From Laburnicola sp. R22_1 (taxonomy: Eukaryota > Ascomycota > Dothideomycetes > Pleosporales > Didymosphaeriaceae), in NCBI GenBank assembly GCA_014281115.1, contig JACONQ010000008.1, positions 248,001 to 312,000 of the forward strand: a stretch of 64,000 bases of DNA, given 5' to 3'. Positions 32,073-44,000 of the stretch are shown one piece after another. Each line of letters starts with the position of its first letter. Position 1 is the stretch's first letter. Below the pieces are notes generated by a model. That model did not search any database. It was not told the origin of the DNA and saw only the letters and a program-made list of their open reading frames with translations. A program made the translations under genes and the position numbers.

Positions 32073-34161
32073 CTAGAAACCCCCAGTCACATTCGACCAC
32101 CCCTCCAACCCATCGATGCTCCCCCCAAACCCCACAGCCATCTCAGCCTTGCAGTTGTCCATCAACATACAGCTCGGCGGTTCCTCCTGCCGATGCGGAC
32201 AAACAAAGCAACTTCCCCTCCTCGAGCAAAACCTCATCGCATCCTTATCACTAAAGCACACCCCCCTACACACCCCCTTATCCTCATACTTCCCCTGATA
32301 AAAGCAATCCTTGGGCCCCAGATCCATCGGCACCGCCCGGTTACACTGCTTGCAATACGCCTGCGTCCCACCCCCGCCCACCTTCTCGCATTCCCGCGTA
32401 TACATCCTGTCGTTCTCGCACGTCCGGTATTTCTGGCACTGCGTGAGCGGCACGTCGCCGCCCCCGTTGTCGTGCGTGTACCACAGCACTTTGGTGCAGA
32501 CGCGAGGACACGACTTGCAGTTCCACATGTGCGAGCCGCGCGGCTGCCAGCAGCTGCGGATGGTGTCGCCTTCGATTTCGGGCAAGCATGCGCGCGCGCA
32601 GGACTGCTTGGCGTTTTTGTCTGTCTAGTCTTTTCCTTCCTTGCAGTCGTCTGCGGGAGGTGGGGAGGGTGGGCGCGGCAAGGTTTTTGGAGGCTGGGTT
32701 ATGGGTTAAGGTTGGGGCGTTGAGGGGTTTGGTGGAGAGGGTTGGGGTTGTTGAGGTGGGGAGAAAGGTGAGGGTTCGGATGGGGATGGGGAGGGTGTGC
32801 GGTTCGTTGTCGCCTGCGTGGGTGGTTAGTGGATGTTATATTTGGCGATGCGTGGAAGTGGGAGTGGAATATCAACATACCCTCATCATCATCAAGATCT
32901 ATCGGCGTCCAGGCACAACTTGGTCCCGTGGGGCTGCGACTCGGATACAGTGTTGGAATTACGATCTTGGATCGGGGCTTGCCTTCGTTGTCGCCTATTG
33001 AGTTTTGCACAGCGGTCAGTGAATGCCATTATATAATGCGTGCGTGCGCGCGCATGTGGAAGTGGAAATGGAAGCGGAAGAAGTTTCAACATACCCTCAT
33101 CCTCATCCAAATTCAACGGCACCCACGGACAACTGCCCCCGGTAGAAGTGGGACTCATATACAAAGTTGGGATTACAATTTCCACGGCTGTGGGGAAGGC
33201 GCCTGTTTCGTTGTCGCCTGTTTTGTTTGAATAGTTAGTTATGTATGCTGGTGGGACTTGGGTGGGTTTGGGGTGGGTATCGAGGGACTGAACTTTACTT
33301 GCCTTCGTCATCTTCTAGGGAAAGTTGACCTGGTGAGCAGACGGGGCCGACGGGGTCGGTTGTTGTGGGGGGGAAGTAGAGTGTTGGGATGGAGATTGGG
33401 GCGTCGGTTGTTGTTGTTGATGTTGATGTGGAGGTGTTTGAAGAGCTAGATGACGAAGATGAGTAGCTTGACGAGCTTGACGATGAAGAACTCAACGTCG
33501 ACGAACTACTAGAACTCCTCTCCGTCGACGAACTCCTACTCACACTCGACTGTGAAGTCGAAACCGTCGTGCTAAACGAAGCCGACGACATAGACTTCTT
33601 ATCATCATCATCATCATCCGGTTCAGTATCCACCGGATCCTCGGGCGGCTCCACAGGCGGCGGCACAGGCGCAGGAGGCACAACAGGCGGAATGAACACA
33701 GGAGGAATGACAACCACTGGCACGCCGCCGCTCGTCGAGTTGCCGGCTTGTGTGCCTGTCGTGCTCAGCGTGCTGAGTATCGGGGCGGCCGTTATTGTGC
33801 TGTCGCTGGGGGGGCCTGTGGGCGCGGGAGGTGGAGGACTTGGCTGTGTGGCGTTGGAGGTGGGGCGGATGGTGGGCGCGATGAGAGTGCGGGTTTTTGG
33901 GGGGATGGGGTCGCCTGAGGGAGCTCGAGGTGGTGGCTTTGGACCCCCCGAGGGAGACACAACCGGGTTGCCAGAAGACGCAACGACCGTCCCACTCTCG
34001 CCAGGCAGACCCGAAGAAACAGGCACCGGCGGCACACCAATCGGACTACCCAGCGTACGCGTCTCTTGCGGCGGTTCCTGCGGCGGGAGATCCTGAGGAC
34101 GAGCCTCCGCGCCTTGAAAGGCGAGGATATGCAGTAGAGCTAGCGTGGCAAGGATATGCAT
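32073..34161 (-). CDS. Secreted Ser/Pro-rich protein with repeated exon modules and Cys-rich C-terminus
   Basis: Start at MHILATLALLHILAFQG, a signal peptide. Proposed exons: 34161-33303, 33217-33095, 32994-32881 and 32620-32073, 547 residues. The first part is Pro-rich, then an acidic run and a long Ser/Thr stretch, probably O-glycosylated and surface-exposed. Next comes a module IPTLYFPPTTTDPVGPVC...LEDDEG, repeated by two separate phase-1 exons (IVIPTLYMSPTSTGGSCPW...LDEDEG and IVIPTLYPSRSPTGPSCAW...LDDDEG). The tail (about 180 residues) has some 24 Cys (CWQPRG, CKSCPRVC, CKQC). The first intron is GC-AG (AAG/GCAAGT). The third intron is uncertain: a fourth module-like stretch (32813 downward) is out of frame and skipped here. 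Family not recognised. Confidence 0.7.
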
Positions 34162-34508
34162 CTTCCTTTCCGTTTGGGAGCGCACCGGGGGTGGAATAGA
34201 AGTCGAGGCTGGGCGTGGCGAGAGCGGCGCGTGGGAGAGGGTCAAGCGAGCGGCATTAAGGGAGGTGGAGAAGAGAGATTCGAGGGCGGGTTACTGGAGG
34301 ATATTGGGATGAAATCATAGTTTATAGGCGATTTTGCCGAGTGAAAGGCGCGAGAGTTTCACGTACGGTGAGTGAGTGCAAGGCTATGGTTTTAGTTGAC
34401 TGACCTCTTTGGAAAGACTGGGATGTTCACTACCGTCTAGCAATGTACAGATAACTTTCACTGATACACCGTCTTCGAATATCTGTTCGTACTTCTCAAC
34501 ACTAACAT
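34162..34508. other. Short intergenic region
   Basis: About 350 bp between the promoter of the secreted protein and the 3' end of the NRPS-like gene; both genes are on the minus strand. Nothing else is seen. Confidence 0.6.
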
Positions 34509-37500
34509 CTACACCGACTGAGACCTCAACTCAGCAACCCAACCGGCAACCCATTTATCGACCCACTCCCCACCCACGGCGGGCATATCTTTCAACGTCC
34601 CGCTCTCCGCTACCGCGCGACTCATTTCCCACTCAATAGCATTCTCACTATCCAGCATCTGTGCTTCGTAGAATTCCTGCAATTTGATCGCGGGATGCGT
34701 GCGTACTAGCTCTGTAGCATCGGCGTCATAACCGTCCGCCACCTCTTGAAGTCGCTCCAACCACGACGCCGCAGATACGATGTCGACAGTTTTATTGCTG
34801 TGCTTCTTGATGCTAGCCACGATATGAGGTAATAATCCTTTCCAAGACGTCGGCTTAGGATTCAAAAGGTTGAAAGCCAGCGCGCCGTTCCCCGTACCTG
34901 CATCTTTCAGACCCGTTCCAAGCTCAACAAGCACATTAGCAAGCATATCCACAGGCATCCAGTCGACCTTGTTCAACTCGGCGCCCAGATCCTCAGGCAC
35001 AACTCCAAGACTAATAGACGTAAGGACCAAGCTAGGCAGCCACTCAGCTGTATTCCACACCCCACCCGTCGTTCCACTCTGGACCGCGCCCGTAATCTGC
35101 CCCACGCGGGAAAACGACACGGGTATTCCCACCTGTCTAGCCGCAGCGTCGCAGAGAAGCTCCGATACCAATTTCGACTTTGCATACCCGATCTCGTACG
35201 GGGCGCGGAAGTCGCGCACTACGTCTTCGGGAATCACTTTGGAAGACGCAGAGTACCGCGGGAGCTGCGCCACGGAACTAATCGAGGAGATGTAGAGGAG
35301 CTTTGGAGGATCCGTTCCACTGGATGAGAGGCGGAAGAGGTTGATTAGACCGTCGAATTGCGGGCGGAATGTCTTGAGCGGCAGAATGAAGTTGACTGTC
35401 CAAGCGTTGTGGATTATTAGCGTGGCTGTTGAGCGGAGCGTCTCGTATGTTTTCTCCTCGAGGCCAAGATTGGGCTGGTCTAGTGTTGCTTGGAGGAAGG
35501 TGGTGCGCTTGCGTTCTTGGTTGAGGAGGGACTGCATTCCTTTGGTTTTGGAGACGTGGATGTCTTCTGCGTTTGCGCGCCGGTTGAGGCAGTAGATGTG
35601 GGATATGGATGTGTTTGCGAGGAGGGTTTCGAGGACGTGGACGCCTAGGGAGCCGGTTGATCCTGTTAGGATAACGGTTTCGCCATTTTTGGAGCTGGGT
35701 GTGCGAAGCTGTCGAGGTAGTTGGCCGATGAGTGGTTCGTATTCTTTCAGTAAGTTTCCGAGCTCTGAATTTCCATTAATTACTTCGGACGCGCCGTTCG
35801 CAGTGCCGCCATTGACGAGATAGCGCGTCAGCAACTCGACACTAGGGTTGTTGTAGACGACGGATAATTCGAGATTAGGCTGCCCAAGCCCGTGTCTCAA
35901 CGCTCTAATCAGCCTCACCGCCATCAAAGAATCCACGCCCAAGGCGAAGAAGTTTTCTTCGCCTTCCTGGAGAAGATCAGGGTCAATTTTGGAAAGTGCT
36001 TGCTTTAAGAACGTTGATACTTGGTTAGCATCCTTGGTATCCAGAGAGGCCCTCTCGGCCCCCGTAAACACAATATCGGCTCTCATGTACACGTCGTCAA
36101 TCTCAGCTGCGTATAGAGCGACGGTGCCTGGTCGTTGAATGGTTCCTTTCCCGGACCGAACCATCAATTTTTCCGGACTCGTCAGTAGAACCATGGACTT
36201 CTCGACGCGGGCGTGAGCTGGAGCGGTCTTGTTCGCCTCTTCAATAGAAGGCCAGATCTTCTCGATGAAAGCGGCTTTCCCTTCTTCGCTCAACTGCCCT
36301 AGTTTTGGCGTCGTTTCGACTAGCAATCCAGCCTGGAAACGTTGCATGCCAAATACCAATGCTGCAGTGACCTCCTCGTTACTCGTCACTACGTGATGCT
36401 CCATTGATACCGGATTAGTCTTTTCGCCATTGAGGAGCACAATGATGTCGTCCGCACGCGCTTTCCAAGCCCAACAGTTCGGAATCGTAGGATGTTTGAC
36501 GAACAGATCACTCGTCCGGTAGACATCGAGGCCCTTCAGTACGGGTCCTATCGTGAATGGCATTTGGTTCCTCTCGTAACGGGGATCCTTCCTAACAACC
36601 ATTTCAAACATACCGGGCGTGACTTCTTCGAATACAAACCCCAGCTCGGGATGCGGAACTACATAGTGCCAGTCTGCAGCCGTCATACCTGGCGCAATGA
36701 GCTCGGCGATAAGGCCAAATTCTGAGGCTCCGTGGTTGTTGCGGAGTGGCACCTTAGCTGCGACTTTGTCACCTATCGCTTGCGGAAGATCACCACCGGC
36801 GTATACGATGAGACCAAGATGCTTAGAGCAGTATTCCAACAGCTCTGGTTTCTCGGTCAAATCGGCTATGATGGATGGTACGAGGAAAGCTACGTCGGCT
36901 GGAGCCGTCTTCAGTGCCTGCACGATGCCTTCGGCTGACGGGAGGGCTCCGGATAACGGCGCAATTGACACAGTTCCGAAAGGGGGACTATGAACTAGAT
37001 GAATCGCAATACCAGCAGCCTGCGACATTGTCAGGGGATGATGACCAGTTAGCGTTATGATTTAACTGACATGAAAAGGTGGAAACGTATTGAGCATGCG
37101 TTTGCCTTGGTGTAATTTGTCAACCGATTGGAATCCAGACGGTGGCTCCAGAGCACAGTAATTTGAGTGTCTCGCCACTGTCTCGTGCGTCCAGATCAGT
37201 GGCTTAGGTACACCCATCGAACCCGAAGTATGACTTGATGATAAGGTTAGCAAAACCTTGAACTGTGAAAGCTGGTTATCAACACACGTACACGATTACG
37301 ATTGGCTCTGTGCGGGCTGTGTCAAAGGTCTTGGCATACGAATAATGCGGATAATCTTTCTCCAGGAGATCCGCCACAGTTGGTACATGCAAGTGCTTCA
37401 TCGGATGAGCGCTCAGTACATGCTCTATTGCTGGAGGAGCAGGGTCCGGAGTCAGTATCGTGCAACACTGTAACTTGTCGAAGAGAGAGCCATGAGCGGC

Positions 37501-37883
37501 GATACTGTTTCGTGGATACGTAAGGAACGCCTAGAAAGATTCGTCAATTGTTCCTCGAGACCACGTTGATTTGAACGTACCACATATCCAGCCTTGACGG
37601 CACCAAGAACCAAAGCAGTATACCGAACGTCATTCGGACCAACATAGGCCAAGACGTCGAAGTCTTTGCAAGGCCCTAGCTTCTCTTCTAGCCACCATGC
37701 AAAGCCGTTGATAGCATTGGCAAATTCTTTGTATGTGACGGTTCGGTAGCCTTCGTCGTAGGTAGTTGGCGAGTTGGGATATAAAGCGTATGGCACAGAA
37801 GGCGTCACTTTAGCGAGGTGGTCCACAATGTTCGGGACAAGCTCGTTGCGCCAATTCGAGATATCGGCATGTGTCTTCGCCAT
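34509..37883 (-). CDS. NRPS-like adenylate-forming reductase (A-T-R)
   Basis: Four exons (37883-37581, 37530-37292, 37233-37071, 37019-34509), introns 50-58 bp, 1071 residues. The adenylation domain begins at MAKTHADISNW. The phosphate-binding loop HTSGSMGVPKPLIWTH is rebuilt by splicing; NNHGASEFG and YRTSDLF are later core motifs. The carrier domain has FFALGVDSLMAVRL with the phosphopantetheine Ser near 597. The reductase is NAD_binding_4 type: VILTGSTGSLGVHVLE, SSISSVAQLP and YAKSKL (catalytic Tyr/Lys near 848). Such enzymes load an acid as thioester and release it as aldehyde or alcohol. There is no condensation domain. Substrate cannot be told. No other biosynthetic gene adjoins; the start lies 107 bp from AT-rich transposon DNA. 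Confidence 0.9.
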
Positions 37884-37966
37884 GATATTGGTGCGATTAA
37901 TGTAGTGGGCAAGCACTAAATAGGTAAACGGTGCGGGCGTAGAGGATGTGGAGGACAATTATTGCA

Positions 37967-37986
37967 ACCGACACAATTTTGTCGGT
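37967..37986. promoter_or_regulatory. Near-perfect 20-bp palindrome upstream of the NRPS-like gene
   Basis: ACCGACACAATTTTGTCGGT, 84 bp before the start codon, is an inverted repeat with one mismatched pair. It has the CCG-N12-CGG form expected for a dimeric Zn2Cys6 regulator. Function is inferred only. Confidence 0.4.
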
Positions 37987-38491
37987 AGAAGGGGCTGAAT
38001 TTTTTTTTACGGGCGATAAGTAACTTATAAGGAGCTAAACTAAAGTTTAAATGCTATAACTATACTTTTATTATATACAACTCTATATTATACTTTGCTA
38101 GTAAGGGGAGCTATAGCAATATTAAAAGCTGCTTATACGCTAGCATATCTCTAATAGCTGTATTTAATAACTACTATTTAGATAATAACCTATCTAGTTT
38201 ATTATAGTAAGTTCTTAACTTTACTATACTTATTAACGCTTATAATATAATATAGATAGATCTAAAATTAATACCCTATTTATGCTATTCTAACTATTTA
38301 CTAGTAATACTTACTAATAATAATTACTACTACACACGTATATAGCTATATAAGGCTAAAGAGAAGGAGAAAAAGAAAGAGAAGAAGAAGAAAGAGGATA
38401 ATAAAAAGATAGAGTATATAAAGGTCCTTAAAAAGGTAGTAGTAAGGTACTATAACTTGCCTAAGAGTACGCTTATTAAATTAATCTTATA
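37987..38491. other. AT-rich border sequence
   Basis: The composition shifts abruptly to TpA-rich here. It holds a purine run (AAAGAGAAGGAG-like, about 38355-38400). No gene. TA at 38490-38491 is the target duplication of the next element. Confidence 0.6.
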
Positions 38492-39566
38492 ACGTACTCT
38501 ACAACTAAGCGACTTACCTAACTAAGCGACTCACTTTTGCCAAGACCCCACTAAAACATATACTATTTACGACAGTATAGAGTTAATACAAACTATTATT
38601 AATAGTCTAAATAGGCCAATCTATTTAGAATCTACTTCTGCAGGTTACTTACATATTGTTCTATTATGCCCAGGCTCGCCGCAGCGTCCACAGTGCTGTT
38701 AAGTTGGCTCGCCTCTATTAACGCGCGCCCTCTTCTTTGCCTTCTTACTATTACTACGCGTCGCAAAGTCCTTTAGAGTAGCCAGCACTGGCCCTCTTTA
38801 GCTGTAAGAGCTCCTTCTTACTATAATCGCTTTCTTTTGTGCGATTTACATCACGTGGCGGCCTTATTAGTAGCTTAAAGTTTAGTATTACGTTTAGTTA
38901 TTAACACTAAAGAATGCCCCATTAGCTTAGCGCCTTTAATAAGCTTTTCCACCGCCTTAACTATATAAGTTAGGGAACTATACACATGCCTTTAAATCCT
39001 CTGCTTAACCAGCATTAATTATAACCTAAGTTCTACACTATTTCGCAGAGTTTACGACTTCTATATACTATCGCAAATAGTATATTCTAAAGGCGTACGT
39101 AGGCGGACGTTAAGCTGCAATAGTATAGCCTCTAGATTGTGGGGCACTAGGCCAGCACCTTAAAAGCCTCCTTTAATATTACTTTTAGTAATTAAAGCCT
39201 TAAAAGCAGTAATAAAGCAAGATAGGAACTTAATTTTAGTTATGTGCGTAATATAGTTACGCATTAGATTCTTGGCTTAGCGTCTATACACCTTCTTTAA
39301 CAGCGTAAAACAACCTACGTTAAGTGGCTATAAGAGGTGCGACAAATATAAAGGCATATAGAGAGTAATAATATTACTCTTTTTATAGTAATCCTAGAAT
39401 TCGAGCGAGTTATAACTTTTATAGCTATTAATAATAAGCAAATGTGCTCTACTAGTAGTACGACTCTTTGTATACTTATTAAAGTGCTTTAGCCATTATA
39501 GACTAAGCTTATTTATTATCTAGTTATTCTTAGAGACTACAATAACCTAATTATAAGGTAGATCCT

Positions 39567-39872
39567 TGTTAGATATTAGGTCACTAGAAATCACTGTAAT
39601 TTCACTATAAAATCCAGTAGTTACGTGCGTCCAATTATATAGTCTCCTTATAACAATAGTTAGTGTAACTTATAGTGATTTTACTGTGAGATTACTGTGA
39701 AATACATAAAGGAGACTGGCGTACTACTGTTACACTACTTCGCACTATTACTAGTGCGTCTTAGCGCTAGATAGATATTGCGTACGATAGCTAAGCTTCT
39801 CCAACAGAGATTACTCGACAATTAATCCATTACTTTCATTTAATCTTATTAAAGATACTTACGTATCTGACA
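39567..39872. repeat. Solo copia LTR (306 bp) in the pogo-type element
   Basis: TGTTAGATA...ATCTGACA flanked by ATCCT on both sides (39562-39566, 39873-39877). It shares blocks with the LTR at 947-1238. Heavily TpA-biased. Formed by recombination between two LTRs of a former complete element. Confidence 0.92.
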
Positions 39873-40258
39873 ATCCTTCTCCTTATACTAGGCGGAGAGG
39901 TGGTGCTTGCCTCCAAAGATAATAAAGGGTGGGATCCACCACCCTATCGCATTAATGCCTTGGATAACTGTTGTCCACTCTCTATTACCCTACTGCACCT
40001 ACTTTAGCCGTCCTTAACGCTTAGAGCCTGTAACTACTACTCTAGTTAATATTATACCTATTATAAAGCTAGACTTGTCGAAATTATAGGTGTCCTTATC
40101 TAGGATACTATACTTGGCCTTTATGTTCTCTACAAGCCAGAACTAGCCTTGTATTACCTTAGGATCCTTCTAGAGGGCTCTTATATAGTCATACTTTTAA
40201 TTAAACTTAACTTAAAGCTTTAGCTAGCGCTTAACAAAGTTATAAGGCCACCTCTAGC

Positions 40259-40476
40259 TGTCAGATTAAAGGGTTTATTAATGAATAAAGTCCATATCTT
40301 GATAATGCGTAATGTTGGTTGTTGTTGTTCTTCAGGGTGTCCTCCCTCTAGAGGTCTGCTTGTGCGCTGTTTTGGTTCTTGGCTAATCCTCCATACTATC
40401 CCTATTTGGGTAGGGGCTGTTTCATCTCTCTCCTGCCACTCACGATAGTTGTTCGGATCACCTATCCAATCTGACA
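40259..40476. repeat. Solo LTR (218 bp), nearly unmutated
   Basis: Ends TGTCAGATT and AATCTGACA are perfect 9-bp inverted repeats. CTAGC flanks both sides (40254-40258, 40477-40481). Unlike the DNA around it the segment is GC-normal with few TpA, so it inserted after, or escaped, the RIP that hit its host. A minus-strand open frame across it (40477-40220) is just LTR sequence. Confidence 0.88.
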
Positions 40477-41066
40477 CTAGCTAACTGGCTTATAGTGGCG
40501 TGTAGCTAGTAAAGAATCGACCATATCTTTTATAGCATTAAGCTAGAGCGAAAATCCTTGTGCGTCTAGGTCGAGTATATGCTGCACAATTACCTACTCC
40601 TCTCTTATAGTAAGTCTTATTTTGTTGGGTGCGTAGTTGCGTCTAAATGTCTTTTTAGCGCGTTAGTTGCTAAGTGTACTTTAAGAGACGTTATAGAGGG
40701 CTATAGCGCGTCGCTAAGAGAGTGTCGCGTCTTATTTAATATTCTAGATTGTAAGCTATATACGCGCTTCTTTTAACGCTAGTAGTTTATTATATAGTTA
40801 AGGCATCGCGTTGTACTATTACTAATAGTACGTTTTAGTAGGGTCTTGGCAAAGTAATTAACTTAATAAAACGGCAAAAGACCGCCTTACCACTACTTAG
40901 CGTAATAATTCCCCATCTACCACTGTTTACAATACACTACCACCAATGTGGCCGTGCGGCAGAAATGGACCGAAATACCACTGTTTCTGACCCAAATACC
41001 ACAGATCCCATAGTGGGCTTCGCGCCTCAAGGCTCTTAGGCAAGAGAACAATAGCTGCAATGTTAC

Positions 41067-44000
41067 TGTCAGATTTAATGGTTGAATGCGATAATGCGCC
41101 TTGATAGATAATGATGATTGTATTGTGTTTGTGTCCACCGTGTTCGGCTGGTTCTAACTTCTTCGCTAGTGTGCCAAGCCAGGTGGTCCCTGCTTTATTG
41201 TACAGATCCAACCTTAACGCGCTTGTTCTATCTAACAGCTGCATATCTAACACACCCCCTCAGCTTAGAAGATCCTTGCAAGCTAAACTATTTAGCAGCC
41301 TGTTATCCTAAAGTAAGGTTATTAAGGTGCCCTTAAATTTCCTTAAGAGGTGCTTCATTCGCTACTTTGCGTTCTGTTATCTCAACTAGCCTAAGTTAGG
41401 TTAGGAACCCTTTCTACTTGTTAACTAGGAGGACCTTTGTAAAGCCATCAGCGATCATTTCTGCCAATTGTACGTACTCCACCTTAATCTTTCCAGTAGA
41501 GACTTTCTGTCTTAACTAGTGATTGTGAATGTCGACGTGTCGTAGTTTAGTCTGAAGCCTGGATATCTCCTTAGTGACTAGTCGAATAGTTTGCTTATTA
41601 TCGCATTGGACGGTTATTAACAATAAGCGCAGTTTAATCTGCAGTTCGTCCAGTAGTCTTAATATAAAGATTACTTCCTTAGCCACTTGCGATAAGGCGA
41701 GAAGCTCTACTTTGGTTGTCAAAGTTATAACAGTATCTTATTTACTTACTTTCTAGGCAATAAGTCTATTAAATAGCTTAATAGCGTATCCTTACAAGCT
41801 CTTTCTGTCCAGTGTGTTGTTAGCAAATAAGGCATCGCTGGCTACTTAAAGGTAGTTGCCTCCTCCGAGCTGCAGTGCTCTCCATCTGGTGCTTAATAAG
41901 TATAGTAGTACTTAATTAGCGGCATTATAATGTTCCAAGCCCGGATTTAACAGGAATTAAGCTAGCCTTAAGGTTGCAAAGGCTATGTCCGGTCAAGTTA
42001 TTACTACCGCAAACAGAAGCGATCCAATCTTGCGTTAGTATTTGTTAATTTCTAAGGGTGTCGCTAAGCCGTCTTGTGGTTTTAGCTTAATAGCTGCCAT
42101 TAGGGTGTTGTGTCGAATATCCCTCTTATTAACTAATTAACTAATCTTGTCTGAGTAGGCAGCCTAAGAGAGTTAAATTGTCCTAGTCTTTTAATCTCTA
42201 ATAATCTCTACGCTAAGGAACTACTAAAGATTATTTTCTCCACTTAAGGTGTATTTTTCTTATAGGCGCTTAATTGCTTATTAGGCTTCTTCCTCTTTCT
42301 ACTTATAAAAAGCTAAGATAATATTGTCGACGTAGAAGAAGACAATAATTCTGTCTTTAAGAAGGCAGTATAGCTTGTAAGGCACTATCTAGAAATCTAG
42401 AGCTTTAAGTGTTAAGGTAAACTCTTTCTGCTAGAGAAGTAGTGAGATCTAAAGACCATATAAAGCCTTGTTAACTTAAAGTATTATTCCAGGCTTCTAA
42501 TAGCCACGGGGCATTCTTATATATACCTCTTAGTCCATACTTGTATGGACAAAAGCGTTTGTAACGTTGTATTACTCGAGCTCTATATTATAGTGAGCTG
42601 CTATTGCCACTAGCATTTGAAACAACCTACTAGCAAGCGTGGCTGCATAAGTGTCTTAAGAGGTAATATTCCATTGTTAATCACTCCGGACAACTAGCCG
42701 TGCCTTGCACTTCAGCAAGCGATGGTGTTTATTAAGCTTATAGGTGTATACCCACATATAGTCAAGAATCTGCTATCCTATTAGTTTAATCTTCTTTATT
42801 AGTACTTCTAACTATGATTTTATTTGTTTGTGGCTTGTAAGGTAATCCCGCTCTGCTTCTTTAAACAATTCGCCCATCGGGTGATCCTCAAGCTTGGTAT
42901 GGCACGTTGACAAAGGTGGGAGTTGACTTCGATGGGGCTTCAAGCCTTTGGCGAGCGTTCTTATCATCTTAGCCTTGTCTATAACATCCCCTCTGTATTT
43001 CCCAATGTGGCCAGCTTGAGTTCCTGCCATAAAGGCGGCTGCCCAGGGACAGTTTTGGATGACCCTTTTAGGTTTATTTCTAATTTATTTCTAGCTATTA
43101 ACTGCGCAAGTAATGCCGCAGGTGGTGGTGTAGTTAGAGGAGTTGGATAGTTGTCCCTAATCTTCACTCCTTAGTAGTAGCCTAGTGGGTCTACTTCGCC
43201 TTAGGGATTTAATAAGCCTCTAACAGTGTCGTCTTTATAGAAGGACTTTGTCTCTAGTTAATAACTTAGTATTGGGAGTTTAATCGTTCTTATATATGTG
43301 GCAATTTCCTTTAGTGTACTGTGCATGAGGTTATCTATAAGGTCCTTAGTTTTGCCACTAAAGATAGTTTGTTTGTTAAAGATAACGTCGCGGGTGCTTA
43401 TTACCTTAGCAAGTGACGGTATCTAAATTCAATAGATGTTTAAGAACCGGTATCCTACTAGGTAACTAATCCAAGCCTTTAGGTCTAGGCATTATAGTCT
43501 TAATTTACCTCAATGTGTATTATCTGTTATTGCAAACGCTTTGCAGCCATACGCTTTAAGGTAAGCAAGATTGGGTTTCTTAATTAAGGTGACTACTCTA
43601 TTGTTTAGAGCAACTTGTGTAAAGAATATCTTATATGGTGTTTTCTAGTTATTCGCATAATTTAGTGTTTAATTGTAGAGGTATACTATAGCTCTCGTAA
43701 CTTTAGGCCATAGTTCCTAGGATAGGTTAGCATTAAGACGCATCGCGCGCAATTTCTCTTTATTCACACCCCCTAAGCGTTTAGCACCTCCATTTTAAAC
43801 TTGTGTATCTAGGGCAAAAGGCTTAACAGTAATTCCTTATAATGCCAACCAGCGCTTAATTTCCAGTTTCACCATCGTGATCTTATTATCCGCTTTAATA
43901 ACCTTGACTGTAATATTGTAATGGTTTTTAAGAAAGAGAAAGAAGTTTAATAGAACTTTAATAACTAACTTTACTAGTTAATTATCTTTAAAATAAAAGT

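Noticed and set aside
32013..32723. 236-codon open frame on the plus strand
   Set aside because: Antisense to the Cys-rich tail of the secreted protein; the regular Cys spacing on the minus strand decides the strand.
33569..34096. 175-codon Gly-rich plus-strand frame
   Set aside because: Antisense to the Ser/Pro-rich region; Gly richness is the complement of Pro codons.
40220..40477. 85-codon minus-strand frame in GC-normal sequence
   Set aside because: Coincides with the solo LTR at 40259-40476, which has terminal inverted repeats and a target duplication.
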